Below, one piece after another: positions 34,556 through 46,181 of a stretch of 64,000 nucleotides of DNA (positions are counted from its first letter, which is position 1; every line of letters begins with the position of its first letter). This stretch comes from Cryptomeria japonica (Eukaryota; Streptophyta; Pinopsida; Cupressales; Cupressaceae). The notes below the pieces were generated by a model. The model made no database searches, was not told where the DNA came from, and saw only the letters and a list, made by a program, of their open reading frames with translations. Both the position numbers and the translations under genes were made by a program. Location: assembly GCF_030272615.1 (NCBI RefSeq), contig NC_081413.1:182480951-182544950 (forward strand), read 5' to 3'.

Positions 34556-36148
34556 TTATTTCAAATAAATAAGACCCATGTTTAAATAGTTATAAGAAAT
34601 GCAATACATATTACAATGTTCATATATATATAGATAACAAAATTTGAATAAAATATAGAAAAGAATGATAATACTTAAGTAAAAAAATGAATAGAAACAT
34701 ATTTAAGTAATATATTTAAGTTGTAAAAAAATAGTTAATTCAATAAATCATATGAATGCTTTCTACAATTATATTTTCATAATTTTTCTTATTATGAATT
34801 AAAATAATTTAATATTTTGATGCAAATAATTTTGTCCAATAAATCAATAGTTTAGATTTTAAAATCTATTATTTATAGAAGTGATGTGAAAATTTTGTAT
34901 CATTAACTCGTGGAAAAAATATTGAAAATAATTTCTTGCATATTCGTCTTTACCATGTGCACCTTGAATATCTAAAACGTGATACCTTTTTCTGGTTCAA
35001 CCAAAAAAATAACACATTGCATGAATTGATGGGATGAAACGTATAAAAGTGATGTTTATCTTAAAAAATCTACTCAATTGAATAGCTTGAAAGCAATTTA
35101 TACCTATTTAAATAATAAAAGGGCTCATTTAAAAGACACACTTTATAATTATTTGAAAAGTAATTTTTTTATAAAAAGTAATATTGTTAGTTTTTTTAAT
35201 TAGTTTTAGTTGGAATTGAAGAATAGTTGATTGATATTTATTAGTTCTGTCATTGAATCTTATTTTGCTATTTGTTTAATCAATCATTTAATAGAATTAA
35301 AAATTTTGAATAAAAATTCTAATGTCTATGTTTAATTTTTATTTTAAATAATTTTAAAATATCATTTTTCTTGTTTTCTATTGAATAAATTCAAAATTCA
35401 ATTTTACATTTTTAAAATTTCATTAATATTAATCATTTCTTATATTTACGCCGAAGGCGTCTCTTTCTATGAAATGGACGAGCTAAAGTTTGCAAATCAA
35501 CGACTATCGTTTGCTTATAATCGTGCAAGACGATTGAAACAGTTTGGTACGTTGATCATTTCCTATATTATACTATTCATATTGTGAATTCAACAAATAG
35601 CTAGTGGCATACACAATAATTGCAGCTCAATGCTAAATTATAATAACATTCATAAATACACCGCACAATACTAATTTAAACCGCAATTCTTCATTTTAAA
35701 AGATCATGTAAATATTGACCAGTTGACAAAATACTGTACCTTCAATGTGGCAAGTGAATTTTTATTTTCAATGCTCAAGCTCTCATTCCTTTATAGGAGT
35801 TCCAAGACTATAGCAATAAGAAATATTTTTCACATCACCTAACAATATTGCAAATGAAAAAACAAATTTGATTTTTAATTTTAAAATTGATCGGGTAAAC
35901 CTATAAGAAGATCATTGGCAAGTCAAAACTATATACAAAAAATTCAATTTGTAGATTTCAATTATAAAAGTTGTCTGAGATTGAATTCCTAATTTCTAAT
36001 TTTTTTTTTGATTTAATAATATGCAAAAGTTTAGTTCATGAGAGTTTTCAAGCTAAAGAAAGGTACACATTTGTTTTTATTTTAATCGTTTATTTTAAAT
36101 AAGTTTCTATTTTGCTTAATATATGTTTAATATTAAAAAAAGGTTATA
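34556..36148. other. Very AT-rich intergenic DNA
   Basis: Mostly A/T tracts with no supported gene. One less AT-rich island (about 35450-35545) is open in frame and reads EMDELKFANQRLSFAYNRAR, flanked by AT-rich, intron-like sequence. It could be a stray exon fragment or chance. It ends next to the LINE poly(A) tail. Confidence 0.4.
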
Positions 36149-36450
36149 TTTTTTTTTTGATCGATAATATTGGATTTTATTAATATAGCAAAAAGAAAGT
36201 TACAACTTTAAAAAAGGAAACAGTTATCTAACATGAAAACACCAACCACCACTAACCACCCAAACCACCCAGCTCGAACAAAACCACCCACCCAAAACAA
36301 CTGTGCAGACCACCAACCAAAAGTTTCCATAGTAGCGCTACACGCGAAATACAACTAATCGATATAGAACATGGTAATTAAAAATGGCATAGTTTGATGA
36401 GCATAGAAATGGGAATAAACTCCCAAATAGAGAAAAACATCATAAACAAT

Positions 36451-37341
36451 TTACACAGGACTACCTAGAAGGATTGCCAGGGTCTGTTTCCAGCCTGCCT
36501 TCATTGCCTTCGTGCTTCTGATCCTTAGCCTTAGCCTTTGGCCTATCTCTTCCTCGTCCCCTACTTCTGCCTGAGCTTGTCGAATCACCTCCTCTAGCTC
36601 CATAATCTATGCAAACATATTCAATGCCTCCCATCCTCTCCTCGCCGCCTCTTTGAACCTAGCCTTCACTGCCTCCCGTCGCCTGAGAAAGCGAATATAT
36701 CTACCTTTCAATTCTTGATGGACCTCTAGCTCCCTTTTGGAAACATCAAACCCTTCGCTCAAAATGGCCCACCCCAGAAGGGACTCCATATTTTCAAGAA
36801 ACTCTTCTGGTATAATTGTCTTCATAACCTTCCAGACTTGCTTGCATGAAGAATCCAACTCAAGTCCCCATGCCATGATAAGGGAGTATATATATGTGTG
36901 GGTCCAATAACAATGACCAATCACTCCCATATCCTCACCAAGAAACAATTGCACACTCCTAATCAACAATGGATCCTTAGAGTGAAACAAGTTCTTTAGC
37001 CTCCGCTCTGAGACTAGTCCCCAAAATGTAGTGAGAAGTTTGGATGTCTTCAATGTAAAATTGGCCTCCATTACAATATGAAAAACCAAGGTGCCAACCT
37101 CAAAATTCTCGGTGAAAAAAACCAAAAATCTTCCAGAATACGCAAAGGCTGACACATACTTCCCCACTCTCTCCATAAATGTAATCCCCTCAGGCTTCAC
37201 CGCCACTACAGGATAAATCGATATTAATTGCCAACTTCAGTCGAGCCTGCCTATGTTCTCAAAAAAAGAACTAGGTATCCACTTCACACACTTCTCATTA
37301 ACAAACAGTACAAAATCATACAGGCCGATTAAGAACGCCAT
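36451..37341 (-). pseudogene. LINE ORF3: unknown 296-codon frame overlapping the ORF2 stop
   Basis: The ATG at 37341 lies 26 bases upstream of the end of the ORF2 TGA (37318-37316), in a different frame. The frame runs to TAA at 36451 and is broken only by TGA at 37239-37237 and TAG at 36609-36607. It reads MAFLIGLYDFVLFVNEK near the start, then ERVGKYVSAFAYSGRFLVFF, CKQVWKVMKTIIPEEFLENM, a basic RFLRRREAVKARFKEAARR segment, and an acidic then Arg-rich tail. It has predicted helical character and no known domain. ORF3 would be translated by reinitiation or coupling. It could be a host-derived passenger. Function unknown. Confidence 0.6.
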
Positions 37342-37857
37342 TGGATGATACCATCATCACCCCCCACCATCTTGTTACAGATCTATCCAATTCACATGCC
37401 ACGTTGGACAATGCATTCGCTACCACATTCCCCCCCTCCTAATATGAGAAATATGAAAATCTTGAAAAACATTCAGTTTTGAGCAAATAATTGATAAATA
37501 TTTATTTAATCTCCATCTCGGAGACACTCCTTTTGCAATTGCATTCACCACCACTTGAGAGTCCCCTTCAAGATGCACTCTCAAGATATTCATGTTATTG
37601 GCCAATTCCACTGCCAATAAGGTCCCTTGTACCTTAGTTTCATTATTCGTCCCATCTTGCAGCCTCTGTACACCTCTGAAAAGGACCTTCCCCTCATCAT
37701 CATGAGCAACACACCCCATGCCTAAAATGTCTGGGTTACCTCTCGACGCCCCATCAAAGTTGATCTTAATCCAACCTTGCTCTGACCTAATCCACATCTC
37801 TTCACCTCTCCTAACCACCTTACCTAGAGGATAGACCCTAAGAAACCCATGAACGGG
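37316..37857 (-). pseudogene. LINE ORF2 C-terminus: RNase H domain
   Basis: The minus frame from the truncated end reads GWIKINFDGASRGNP, GMGCVAHDDEGKVLF, NNETKVQGTLLAVELA, HLEGDSQVVVNAI and HISHIRRGG, the order of plant RNase H-like domains (DGAS, E, D, H). A seven-G run at about 37431-37437 causes a one-base shift. With it ignored, the reading continues ...NVVANAL... to TGA at 37316. It degrades RNA in RNA-DNA hybrids; this domain ends ORF2 in several plant L1 lineages. Confidence 0.8.
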
Positions 37858-38691
37858 TTAAAAAAAAAAGGTAATATTTAAATAAAGTATAAAAAATCTA
37901 TTATTATTATATTTTAAATAACTACTTTCTTGGGAGACAAGCTCAACAGTATGTAATTGAATTTGTGTATGATTTGTAATCAAGGGAAAGTGCAAAATTA
38001 AAATGATTTGAATTCACTTGTGTCAATATAGTTAGTTTATATTGAATCATATTTTTTTTATTTAAAATGATTCATCTTTCATGTTATATTCTTTATTATT
38101 TGGTTATTTTCAAGCTATGTGTATGTGACTCCATGGGAGTGATTGTTTCCTCCCACTTTTTTTTGTAAATAGTGAACTCTCTTCTACTTATTTTAATGGA
38201 AATGCTTATTCATAAAAAAATGTAAATACATAATTAATTTTATAAATATAAAAAGTTTAAATTAATGTTTTTTTATGGTTTGGATTCACTTTGATTAAAA
38301 TGTCTTATATATAATATATTTTATTAAAATCATTTTAAATATAATAATTAGCTTTCAAGTGACATATTCCTTTATTAGTGTAGCTTATAAAATCCCATAT
38401 CCTAATCAATGGTGATACATTTTCCATCACCGAATATTAAATCTTGTGGCTTTATCATTTACATTTACCTGTGATGTCTTAGAATCCCATACTTTCAAAT
38501 TATGCATTCTCATCAAATAAATACAATATTAGATTACTAATCCCAACTAATCTTAACTCTTAATACATATCCTAATATGATTGGCAGGAACTTGACGCAA
38601 TGCATCTCTTGTTACAATGTGAAAAGATTCAATAATAGTCAATGATAATCATACACTTCATTCTATTGGCCATTTGGAGGAATTGGTTATG
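37858..38691. other. AT-rich intergenic DNA, nothing recognised
   Basis: Begins with the right-hand target duplication of the LINE. No open frame longer than about 50 codons with plausible composition, no repeat array and no RNA gene was seen. Confidence 0.5.
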
Positions 38692-39125
38692 TGTTGCATT
38701 GATGTTTTGTCATTGATGTCAATACTAGCTATTTTGGTTGCTTTACCCGACACTCTTCTGGTCCCAGTAGGTTGTTTGGTTTCTGGTTGGAGTAGATCAT
38801 GTTGATCTGTTATGCTCTGGTATGATTGGGTTATGGAATTGGATTATTCATGCTACTCAGATTCATGTTTAGTCAATTACTTTTGCTCTGGTGATCGGAT
38901 GCTATCCTGTTTGCTAGCAAGCTTGGTTTGTTGTTCTGGCGAGGGTTTCACCGACAAAGCTTTGATGAAGATTTTTGATGAATTGCATAACTGGTGTTGG
39001 TGCGGCTTTTGGTATAGATTTAGGATGCTGATGGTGATCATGTTCGAGACTTGGTTGATGGAGATAATTGCTTTAGCATGTGGACCTAAATTGGGTCCTG
39101 GTAGTGTCTAGGTTATGGACCATGT
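38692..39125 (+). repeat. Truncated copia-type LTR fragment
   Basis: Starts TGTTGCATTGATGTTTTGTC, with the CATTGATGTCAATAC phrase seen at the start of many plant copia LTRs that follow an AAAGGGGGAG tract. Here no polypurine tract precedes it. It runs through a T/G-rich stretch and loses similarity after about 39120. A 99-codon open frame inside (38812-39111) has no domain and is probably chance. Confidence 0.45.
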
Positions 39126-40101
39126 TGTTCTCAAATTCTGATTCCCTCCTATTCCTCCTTGTAAGAAAATTTAATAACTCTGTCTATATATGAAGAGGAC
39201 ACCAAGAAAATAGAATTCCAGACTAACATATAACAAGGTTTCAACAAAACCTTCTACACTTCGAACTTATCCAAAGCTCACGTGGGTATACCTTTTGTGA
39301 ATACTTTCACACTTTTAAATTGAGATCCACAGTAAACCAATGCTAAAAACCTATGGACTTCATTACCTCACTAAAACTGAAACATTAAAGAAAACTTATG
39401 CTTATTTTTAGTATTTGATCCCAAGAAAGATAGAAAGAATTCCATAACTGATATCAATGCCTTATCCAGGCTACAAAGTCACCTAAATCAAGCAAGAGTT
39501 TCAAAACTTAACATTCTCATACATTTCATCACTTCGACTTTCATGAACCCCATACATGCCTAACATATATATAGGTTCTTTCCCTTTAAACTAAAACCGT
39601 TTATCAAATTCAAGGCAGCAAACAATTGATCTACTGACAAAAATATTTCATGCATATTTAATCCCTTCCCTGAAGAGAAAATATAGAAATATATCTATAA
39701 GATTGCCTTACAATCCATGCTCAATTGAATAACCCTAAATTATCCAAATGAAACCAGCAAACTAATGAATGCACACCAGAAGACAAAGAAGATTTAGGCC
39801 TGAAACTTTGATCTGTATATTTATATTCATTTTGAAAATTTTACATGACTCAAGGTAATTCCTCAGAGAACCAAAAAAACCCTAGATATATTTCAGGAGA
39901 GTTTCTTTACAAATTCTTGTGATCATCTTTTTCTAAGTCCTGGTATCCATTTATAACAATATGGATGCAAACAAGCTTCGAACTTTCCTAGGAAAAGTTT
40001 GTTACAACCATGATTCCTGCTGAAAAGGAATGAAAAAAAATACAATCATTTCATTTCCTAATAGCCTTTTAAGTTTGTTGTTCTGCTGCAGCATCTTCTA
40101 A
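39126..40101. other. Non-coding region downstream of the 264-residue ORF
   Basis: AT-rich, no domain in six frames. It may be the 3' untranslated part of the minus-strand ORF at 40102-40896 or old repeat DNA. Confidence 0.35.
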
Positions 40102-40896
40102 CTATTCTGGGACTTCCTCTTCTTGTACTGCATATTTGTTTTTCCACTCTTGGAACACGTCATCACTTGGCCAGGAGAAGCTATCAATCTTCTTTTTCAT
40201 CTTATTTAGCCTTTTCCATGTGATTCTCAATTGCCCAACCTCTGTCTCCAGAAAACCATAATGTGACTTTACTTTCTCAATCTCCTCAATTGTCTTAATA
40301 AATAAAGACATGTCATCTGTATTAATGACCTCACTTACCCTCTGAGACAAGTTATACCCCAACTCATCAAGCCATGCCTTTTCCTCTTTCAACTGACTTG
40401 GACCAACAAAACCCTCGGAAAACAACTCATACTTATGATCAGAATATTCTTTTCTATATAAGTGGGCTTCTCTCTTCACACCTGCCCTTTCTTCTGCTAA
40501 TCTAGTCATCCCTTTTACTAGCTCACAAGTGGATTTGATATTGGCATTAGCCTCTGCCTCTGCATGAGATGAACACATAAGTTCCAACTCCACTTCCCTA
40601 GGCATCCACTTATTTAGAATTGGCTCCAAAGTGGCCTTATCTTCTTTCAAATCAATCAAAATATTCAAAATTCTTTTCATGTAAATGTATACAATAGAGG
40701 CTCTAACTGAGTCAGCAAATTTCAAAATCGTACCTTTGACCTTTTGTTCATATTTGCTTGCAAATAAGGCCTGAGCCTGTTTAAACTTTTCCATCTCATC
40801 TTGTATGGTTTTAGTTGCTTGGAAACTAGAAGTCATAGGAGAAGGGGGAAATTCAATGATAGGACTGGTGGGCTCCACCTGGGCACCCAAACACAT
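40102..40896 (-). CDS. Intact 264-residue helical protein, unknown
   Basis: An uninterrupted frame from ATG 40896 to the stop at 40102, unusual here because nearly all other frames are broken. The N-terminus is Pro/Ser-rich (residues about 1-25). The rest is charged and helical, with Glu/Lys-rich heptad-like stretches (TIQDEMEKFKQAQALFASK; IKTIEEIEKVKSHYGFLE; LNKMKKKIDSFSWPSDD). No membrane segment, zinc site or catalytic motif is visible. It ends 18 bases from the start of the D terminal repeat. It resembles in character the helical accessory frames of retroelements (elements B and T), but I see no aligned motif. It could instead be a host gene exon. No intron signals were evaluated with confidence. 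Confidence 0.5.
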   Translation of the reverse strand: MCLGAQVEPTSPIIEFPPSPMTSSFQATKTIQDEMEKFKQAQALFASKYEQKVKGTILKFADSVRASIVYIYMKRILNILIDLKEDKATLEPILNKWMPREVELELMCSSHAEAEANANIKSTCELVKGMTRLAEERAGVKREAHLYRKEYSDHKYELFSEGFVGPSQLKEEKAWLDELGYNLSQRVSEVINTDDMSLFIKTIEEIEKVKSHYGFLETEVGQLRITWKRLNKMKKKIDSFSWPSDDVFQEWKNKYAVQEEEVPE

Positions 40897-40914
40897 CTAT
40901 AGTGTCAAAGCCTT

Positions 40915-43440
40915 TGTTGGGACTCATTAAATTTTGAGTAATTTGAGAAGCCCATTTCAAAAAAATTCTCTGCATTTCCAAATGGTCATAAAACGAGTCA
41001 GTTTGAATGGCCTAGTTAGAAAGAGGGTAAAATGGAGCCAGTCGGTTTTCAAAGGGTAAGGCTTGGGAAATGTGTCCTACACCTTTCATTTGGTTAATGA
41101 AGTGTTGTGAAACTGTCAAAATTCAATTTGGATCAATTTATCAGGTACCCATTTCAAGGGCTGAGCTGAAAGTGCATTTTAGGCACATGCAGATTTTACC
41201 AAGTAGTCTACTTTGAGTGCTTATATCTTTTGTCCTGTTGATCGTCATGAATAATATAAAATTGAATTGAATTATATACATAAAATTGTGCCTTGGTGCA
41301 AAATTTCAAGTCTTTATGAATCCATTTGCTCAGTTTAGCAGGCTCAATCTGTTTGCAGTTTGTATGGTTTGACAAGTCCCTGTTTCAGCTGCTAGTCGGA
41401 GCCCTATTTTGTGTAAGTGTAAAAGTTGCCTCAGTGAATTTCATGTCAGAATGTTTGTTACAGGATATTTTTGGTAGAAAATACAAGCTATGTTTCAAAT
41501 TTCAAGCTCCTGCCAATCCGTTTGATCAGTTTTCAAAAGGGTTTCTTGAGCCATCTTTTTTAGTGTTTCGTACTTTCATTGCTATATCAATTAAAGTTGC
41601 TATTTTCATGAGTGCACCATTTGAACCCAGTCAGCCTTTTGGTTGAACTAAGAATTTTGAGATTTGATATGTACTTCAAGGTACCTATGCCTTAGATTTG
41701 AGGGTCTACAGAGATTATTTGATATTTTTAAGAAAGACATCATGAGTTGCCTACGTGTTGACTTCATCAGGTCCGCAGTGTCGACAAAGTCAGTTGGTCA
41801 TCTTTGACCACTAATATCTCTTCACTCAGGATTCATCTTGAGAAATCATTTGGTAGAGTTCATTTTTGTATATCAGAGTACACGCCTGCCAGATGGCAAA
41901 GTCCAGAAAGGTAGTTTGACCAGTTTGAAAATTACGTCTTCGCGATTAAATGCAAAAATGTGGTGCAGGTTCCTGAAAGTTGCAAAACTCAGTTTGATGA
42001 TCCGAAAATGGTGCTGATCGTTTCCAGAGGTATGTTTAAGGTTTGTGAGGGATTTCGAAGGTCAGTTGCATGAAAACGAATTTTTTTTAGTCGGACCCAC
42101 TACGGGCCTCGACCTAGCTCATGCCCGTGCATTAATTTATGGCGAAATGGTCTAAAAGAAAAGCATGTATCTTCTAAAACCAAGTTGGGTATAGATGAAG
42201 TGCATCTTTGTCACCTTCATTTTGATAGCAGTGACTATTTGATCATATCAGTGCAACTTTTCCCTGTGGATACCGAGTCATTTACCTGATCAGAGGATAT
42301 TCAGATTGGTTTCAATCTAAGCAAACATGTTTACAAACCTTCAGAGGGATTTGGTCTATTTTTATTTATTTATTTAGAGCAACTCCATATATCATTGGGA
42401 CTGAAGAATTTAGCAAAGGTCTATGTTTGGGGTTTATTGTTGAAATAGCTTCTGGAGCTTTTTCTTGGCTCTTGTGGTTATGAGAGCAGGCTTTTAAAAC
42501 CTCAGGTAAAACCAAATCTCTATGTCCCTTTTCAGCATTGCCTCTGCGTGGTTGTTAAAATATAGAAGCTTAAGGAAAAATGTAAACTAGTAGCTTCCTC
42601 CCTAAGTAAGTTTGGCTCTGAGAAGACTTCATAAACTCCAGCGAATGCATTGCCTGGTGTATTTCCATTTGATTGCCTGTGCATGGTATTGTGGAGATGG
42701 CATGGGGTTTTATGAAGTCTTCCAGCAAATACATCCTGCGTAGCATGTAAGAGGTTGCCATTTTCCCCTTTCTGCATGGAGTTTGGAGAGCATATAAACA
42801 AGCAGCAAATAGCATTATGGCAGGTGTAAAACCACCACTCCCCCTCCTCTACGTGGAACATGGAATTGATGGCAATTGACAGGTTTGAAGCATCAAACTC
42901 CTCCCTCTCTGTGTGGCTTTGGCAGAGGCTTCAAACTCCAAGCAAATTACCCTCTGCGTAACTGGTGAGGAAGGTTGCAGAAAATTTCAAACACAATAGA
43001 AATTGGCCACGTTAAATAATGCACCAATATCCCTTTGCATGGTGGATGAGAACTGCAGGCAGCATGGTGTGGTCTCCTCCCTACGTGTTAAATGAATTGG
43101 AGTGGTAGTGTAGAAGATGAAGGAGGGGCATTTGTTGAATGTCTCAGGCAAAATACACAGGTAGATGTAATAAAATCCTCCCCTACGAAATGGAGAAGAG
43201 ACAACATGAAAAGTTTTTAGTAGATGCAAAATTGGAAGGTATAAAGCCTAGTTTCTTCCCTTGTGTGGTGTGGGTAAGGCGATTTCCATTAAATTTCCCA
43301 GGCAAGGTACTAAAGAAGAGAGTAAATCCTCCCTGCATGTGAAAATTTCAAGCAAAATGCATTGCCAGGCAAAATGTGTTAGTCCCACATTGCCTGAGCA
43401 TTGGAGAATTTTGATATTTAAAAGAAAAATCAAACACATC
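40915..43440 (+). repeat. Element D left terminal repeat (probable 5' LTR, right edge uncertain)
   Basis: Begins TGTTGGGACTCATTAAATTT and pairs with 48849-48972 plus 61767-64000, two pieces of one copy split by element E. Homology is clear through about 43276, where the partner leaves the window, so the repeat is at least 2.36 kb. The true edge may be as far as about 45235, just before a PBS-like string. Contains a degenerate CTCCCTCTGCGTG array (42530-43345). Confidence 0.7.
42530..43345. repeat. Degenerate ~45-80 bp array in the D terminal repeat
   Basis: A CTCCCTCTGCGTGG-like core recurs about twelve times (near 42537, 42597, 42730, 42762, 42840, 42900, 42950, 43030, 43075, 43178, 43256 and 43327). 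It is often followed by an AAACT or AAATGC phrase. The partner copy at 63270-64000 has the same array. Because both copies share it, the array predates insertion of D. Confidence 0.55.
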
Positions 43441-46181
43441 CATAGTGTCAAAGCCTTAAGGGATTTTGACACAAGGTGCTAGTTGGGCACCTAGGTGGAC
43501 CCCACGTGTGCGAGCACATTTCCCAAAGTGACCAAGGAGGTCGAGTTGTGACTAGGTGGACCCCACGTAGGCACGGTTCTTGAGGTAGGCGAGTTTTGCA
43601 AACAAAGGGTGACTTAACTGGTGAGAGAGTTTGAAACAGATCGATGACGCGTGCTATTTCACGGGGTGAAGATACACATCAGTTAAGCATCACGAAGTGG
43701 CGAAAAGATTAATGAGTAAGCAAGTTCCATGAAGATCAACGAAGCACGTTGTTTAGTGAAGCAGAGATGCTCGCCAGTTAAGCATTGCGAAACAATGAAA
43801 AGTTAAAGATCACACAGGTTCAACAAGATCCGACAGTGCGCGTGGTTTTGCAAGGCAAAGATGCATGCTTGTTACCCTTCGCGAAATGGCGAAAGGTGAC
43901 GTGGCAGGTCCAAGTGGCAGTCCAGTGGTGGTGACGAGGTGGACAAATGGTGAAAGATGATGTGTCATCCTAGGTGGTACCCAGTGGACCCTCCCAATGA
44001 ATCACAAGCTGCCACGTGGTAGGGCATCAAGAGTTTAAAAGGTGAAAAATCAAAGTTAATGATTTAGTTGAAACTATAGGGAAAAATCCAAAAATTTAAA
44101 TGATGGTGCACATAGTGAGGATTAATTCGCCCACAGGTTAATATTTGGTCAAATATGCAAGTATTATATATCACCGGAAAGCTCTCGGAATGAGGAATCC
44201 AGTCATGAAGTTTGTTTCAACAAATGTGAGATATTTTGAGAGAAGTTTCCATGGGAAGGAGAAAGGAAAATATTCAGTTGGAGAAAGGGGACACTTGGCA
44301 GTGTGTTATGCAAATCTGATCTTTTTCCCTCCTCTTCTTATTCCCATTTCTTCTCAATTATAAGGGTTCCAAAATTTTGGAGGAAGTGCTCAAGATTTCA
44401 TGGCTTCCAGTTCTAAATTTCTTGACCCAAGTTTGTAAAAGCTCTTTGGTTTGTTTCAAGGTATAGAGATTACATAGCAGTATTGTAGATGGTTTTTCTA
44501 GTTGTGGGTCTTACTTGTGTCAAGCATGAGTAAATTTCACACAATGTTGTCTCTAGGCATGTATTTTATTGTCATAAATTGAATCCTCAAGGAGGATGGA
44601 ATTTGTTAATTTCTAGGAGATTGTTGTGGCTATTTGTAGGTATGTTTCAATGAAAGTTTTAAATTTTGTAATCAGTCATAAATAATGAAACATGTGTCCC
44701 AGATCTGATAATTTTGTGAATGAATCAAGTAATGCATTAGTATAAGGTATTGATGCAGGAATATCTTGTAAGGAAAACAAATTTGCAACTACGATTTGCA
44801 TTTTGCAGTTCTGTGTGTGACTTTGTTCCCAATGAACAAGGCATTGGTCTTTGAAAGATTTGGGGATAGTTTCAGATTTACAAATTTAAAGACAAATCTA
44901 TTTCCCTTTATGTTTAGGGGGTTGTGTTCTATTCATTCCAAGCTTTGTTTCATCCATTATTTGTATAAGCTCTAGCTAATCTGTATGTGTTTTCTAATTT
45001 GTTGAGCTTGTGGAATGATCTATCTGCTTATTGTTGATGTAGTCATATGTCTGTAACTGTTGTATTTAATGCATCAAAAGGGTGTCCTCCCCTAGGTCTA
45101 GTAGAACCTGAAGTGCAGGAGGATCAATTAGGATCCTATGTTATCTTGTCCAAGTCCTAATATGTTTGATAGATTGAAATTGGCCATTTCATAGAAGGAT
45201 TGCAGGAGAACTTGGGTTAATCAGTTTTGATGAACAAAAAGAATGGCGAATCTGCTGGGGAGTAAATGGATTTAAATGTTTGATTGATAAGGGTAGAAGT
45301 TGAATGTATTCCTCGTCCTATCAATTCAATATCCAGCTAGTCTGTCCATTGTGTATGCATAGAATTGAAAGTGATTTTATGGTGAAGAGAGTGTTCCTTA
45401 TTCTAGATCTGTAGAATGATATGTTATTTCATGTCATATATTATGAACGAGTAACAGTAAATTCATGTTGTTGAGTTGTGAGCAAGTCCTTGCAGTTGTA
45501 TGCAAATTTTTCCCCAATTCCTTATTGGGTGGCGACTCTATGGTTCATACCAGTGCTGAATGTCTATGCAATTAGTATTGCATGAGGTTTTATGGTTTTA
45601 TAAATAGTGCAGAGATATGGGTTATCACTGCTAATGCAGATTTACACATAAATTCTTCATCATAAAAGTTTTATAAAAAGGTGCAGTATAACGATACACA
45701 TAGATTTGGTGTTGTTTTTCCCAAATGTATATATTTGTGGCCTAGAGTGAATTGGTTGTAGCGAGATTGAAGGAGAAAATAGAGAATTAAATTTGTGTTG
45801 AATGGCATTATGTTGTTCAAAAATGTCCTCTATGCAAAAGGTGGCGACTCTGAGGTAAAAGACTGTGCTGAAAGTGGAAGTTAATCTTTAGATCTACAAG
45901 AGTTTACAGCTACAATTATCCAGGTACAGTTAGATATTTCAATACATTAAACGTATTTTGGGGTATCTAAAAAGAGCAAGATAGTTTCCCTATCTAGTGT
46001 TTTCCACTTTGTTGAAAGGAAAGAAGATCAAAAATATTTGCATATTCAAAGTGTTGTTAAGTTTCAAAATCTTATATGTTTTCTTATGATATGCAAGTAT
46101 CCATGAGTTTTATGTCAAAAAGTGAAGAAGATAAATCTATAGCTTGACATATTTATAAGTTGTTGAATTTTTTGTGGGGTT
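43441..46181 (+). other. Element D repeat end and leader
   Basis: A GC-richer stretch (43480-44020) has G-box cores CCACGTG (44011-44020) and CCCACGTGT (about 43500), TGACGTGGC near 43898, and three imperfect units containing AGTTAAGCAT..GCGAAA..GCGAAAAG (about 43645, 43770 and 43845). After 44100 it is ordinary AT-rich leader. TGGCGAATCTGCTGGGGA at 45244-45261 looks like a gypsy PBS. TGGCGACTCT recurs near 45530 and 45842. No gene is seen here. Confidence 0.5.

Larger units (their letters stand above)
36149..37857 (-). mobile_element. 5'-truncated LINE (L1-like with C-terminal RNase H)
   Basis: A minus-strand LINE 3' end of 1.7 kb. It has a poly(A) tail (T run at 36149-36158 on the plus strand) and probable target duplications: TTAAAAAAAGGTTATA at 36133-36148 and a close copy at 37858-37880. 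Its 5' end falls inside ORF2, so it lacks endonuclease and RT and is dead on arrival. The tail of ORF2 encodes RNase H and a further frame overlaps its stop. Confidence 0.8.

Noticed and set aside
38812-39111. A 99-codon frame rich in Cys/Trp/Leu
   Set aside because: It lies inside an LTR fragment with T/G-rich composition, has no domain, and no ORF partner.
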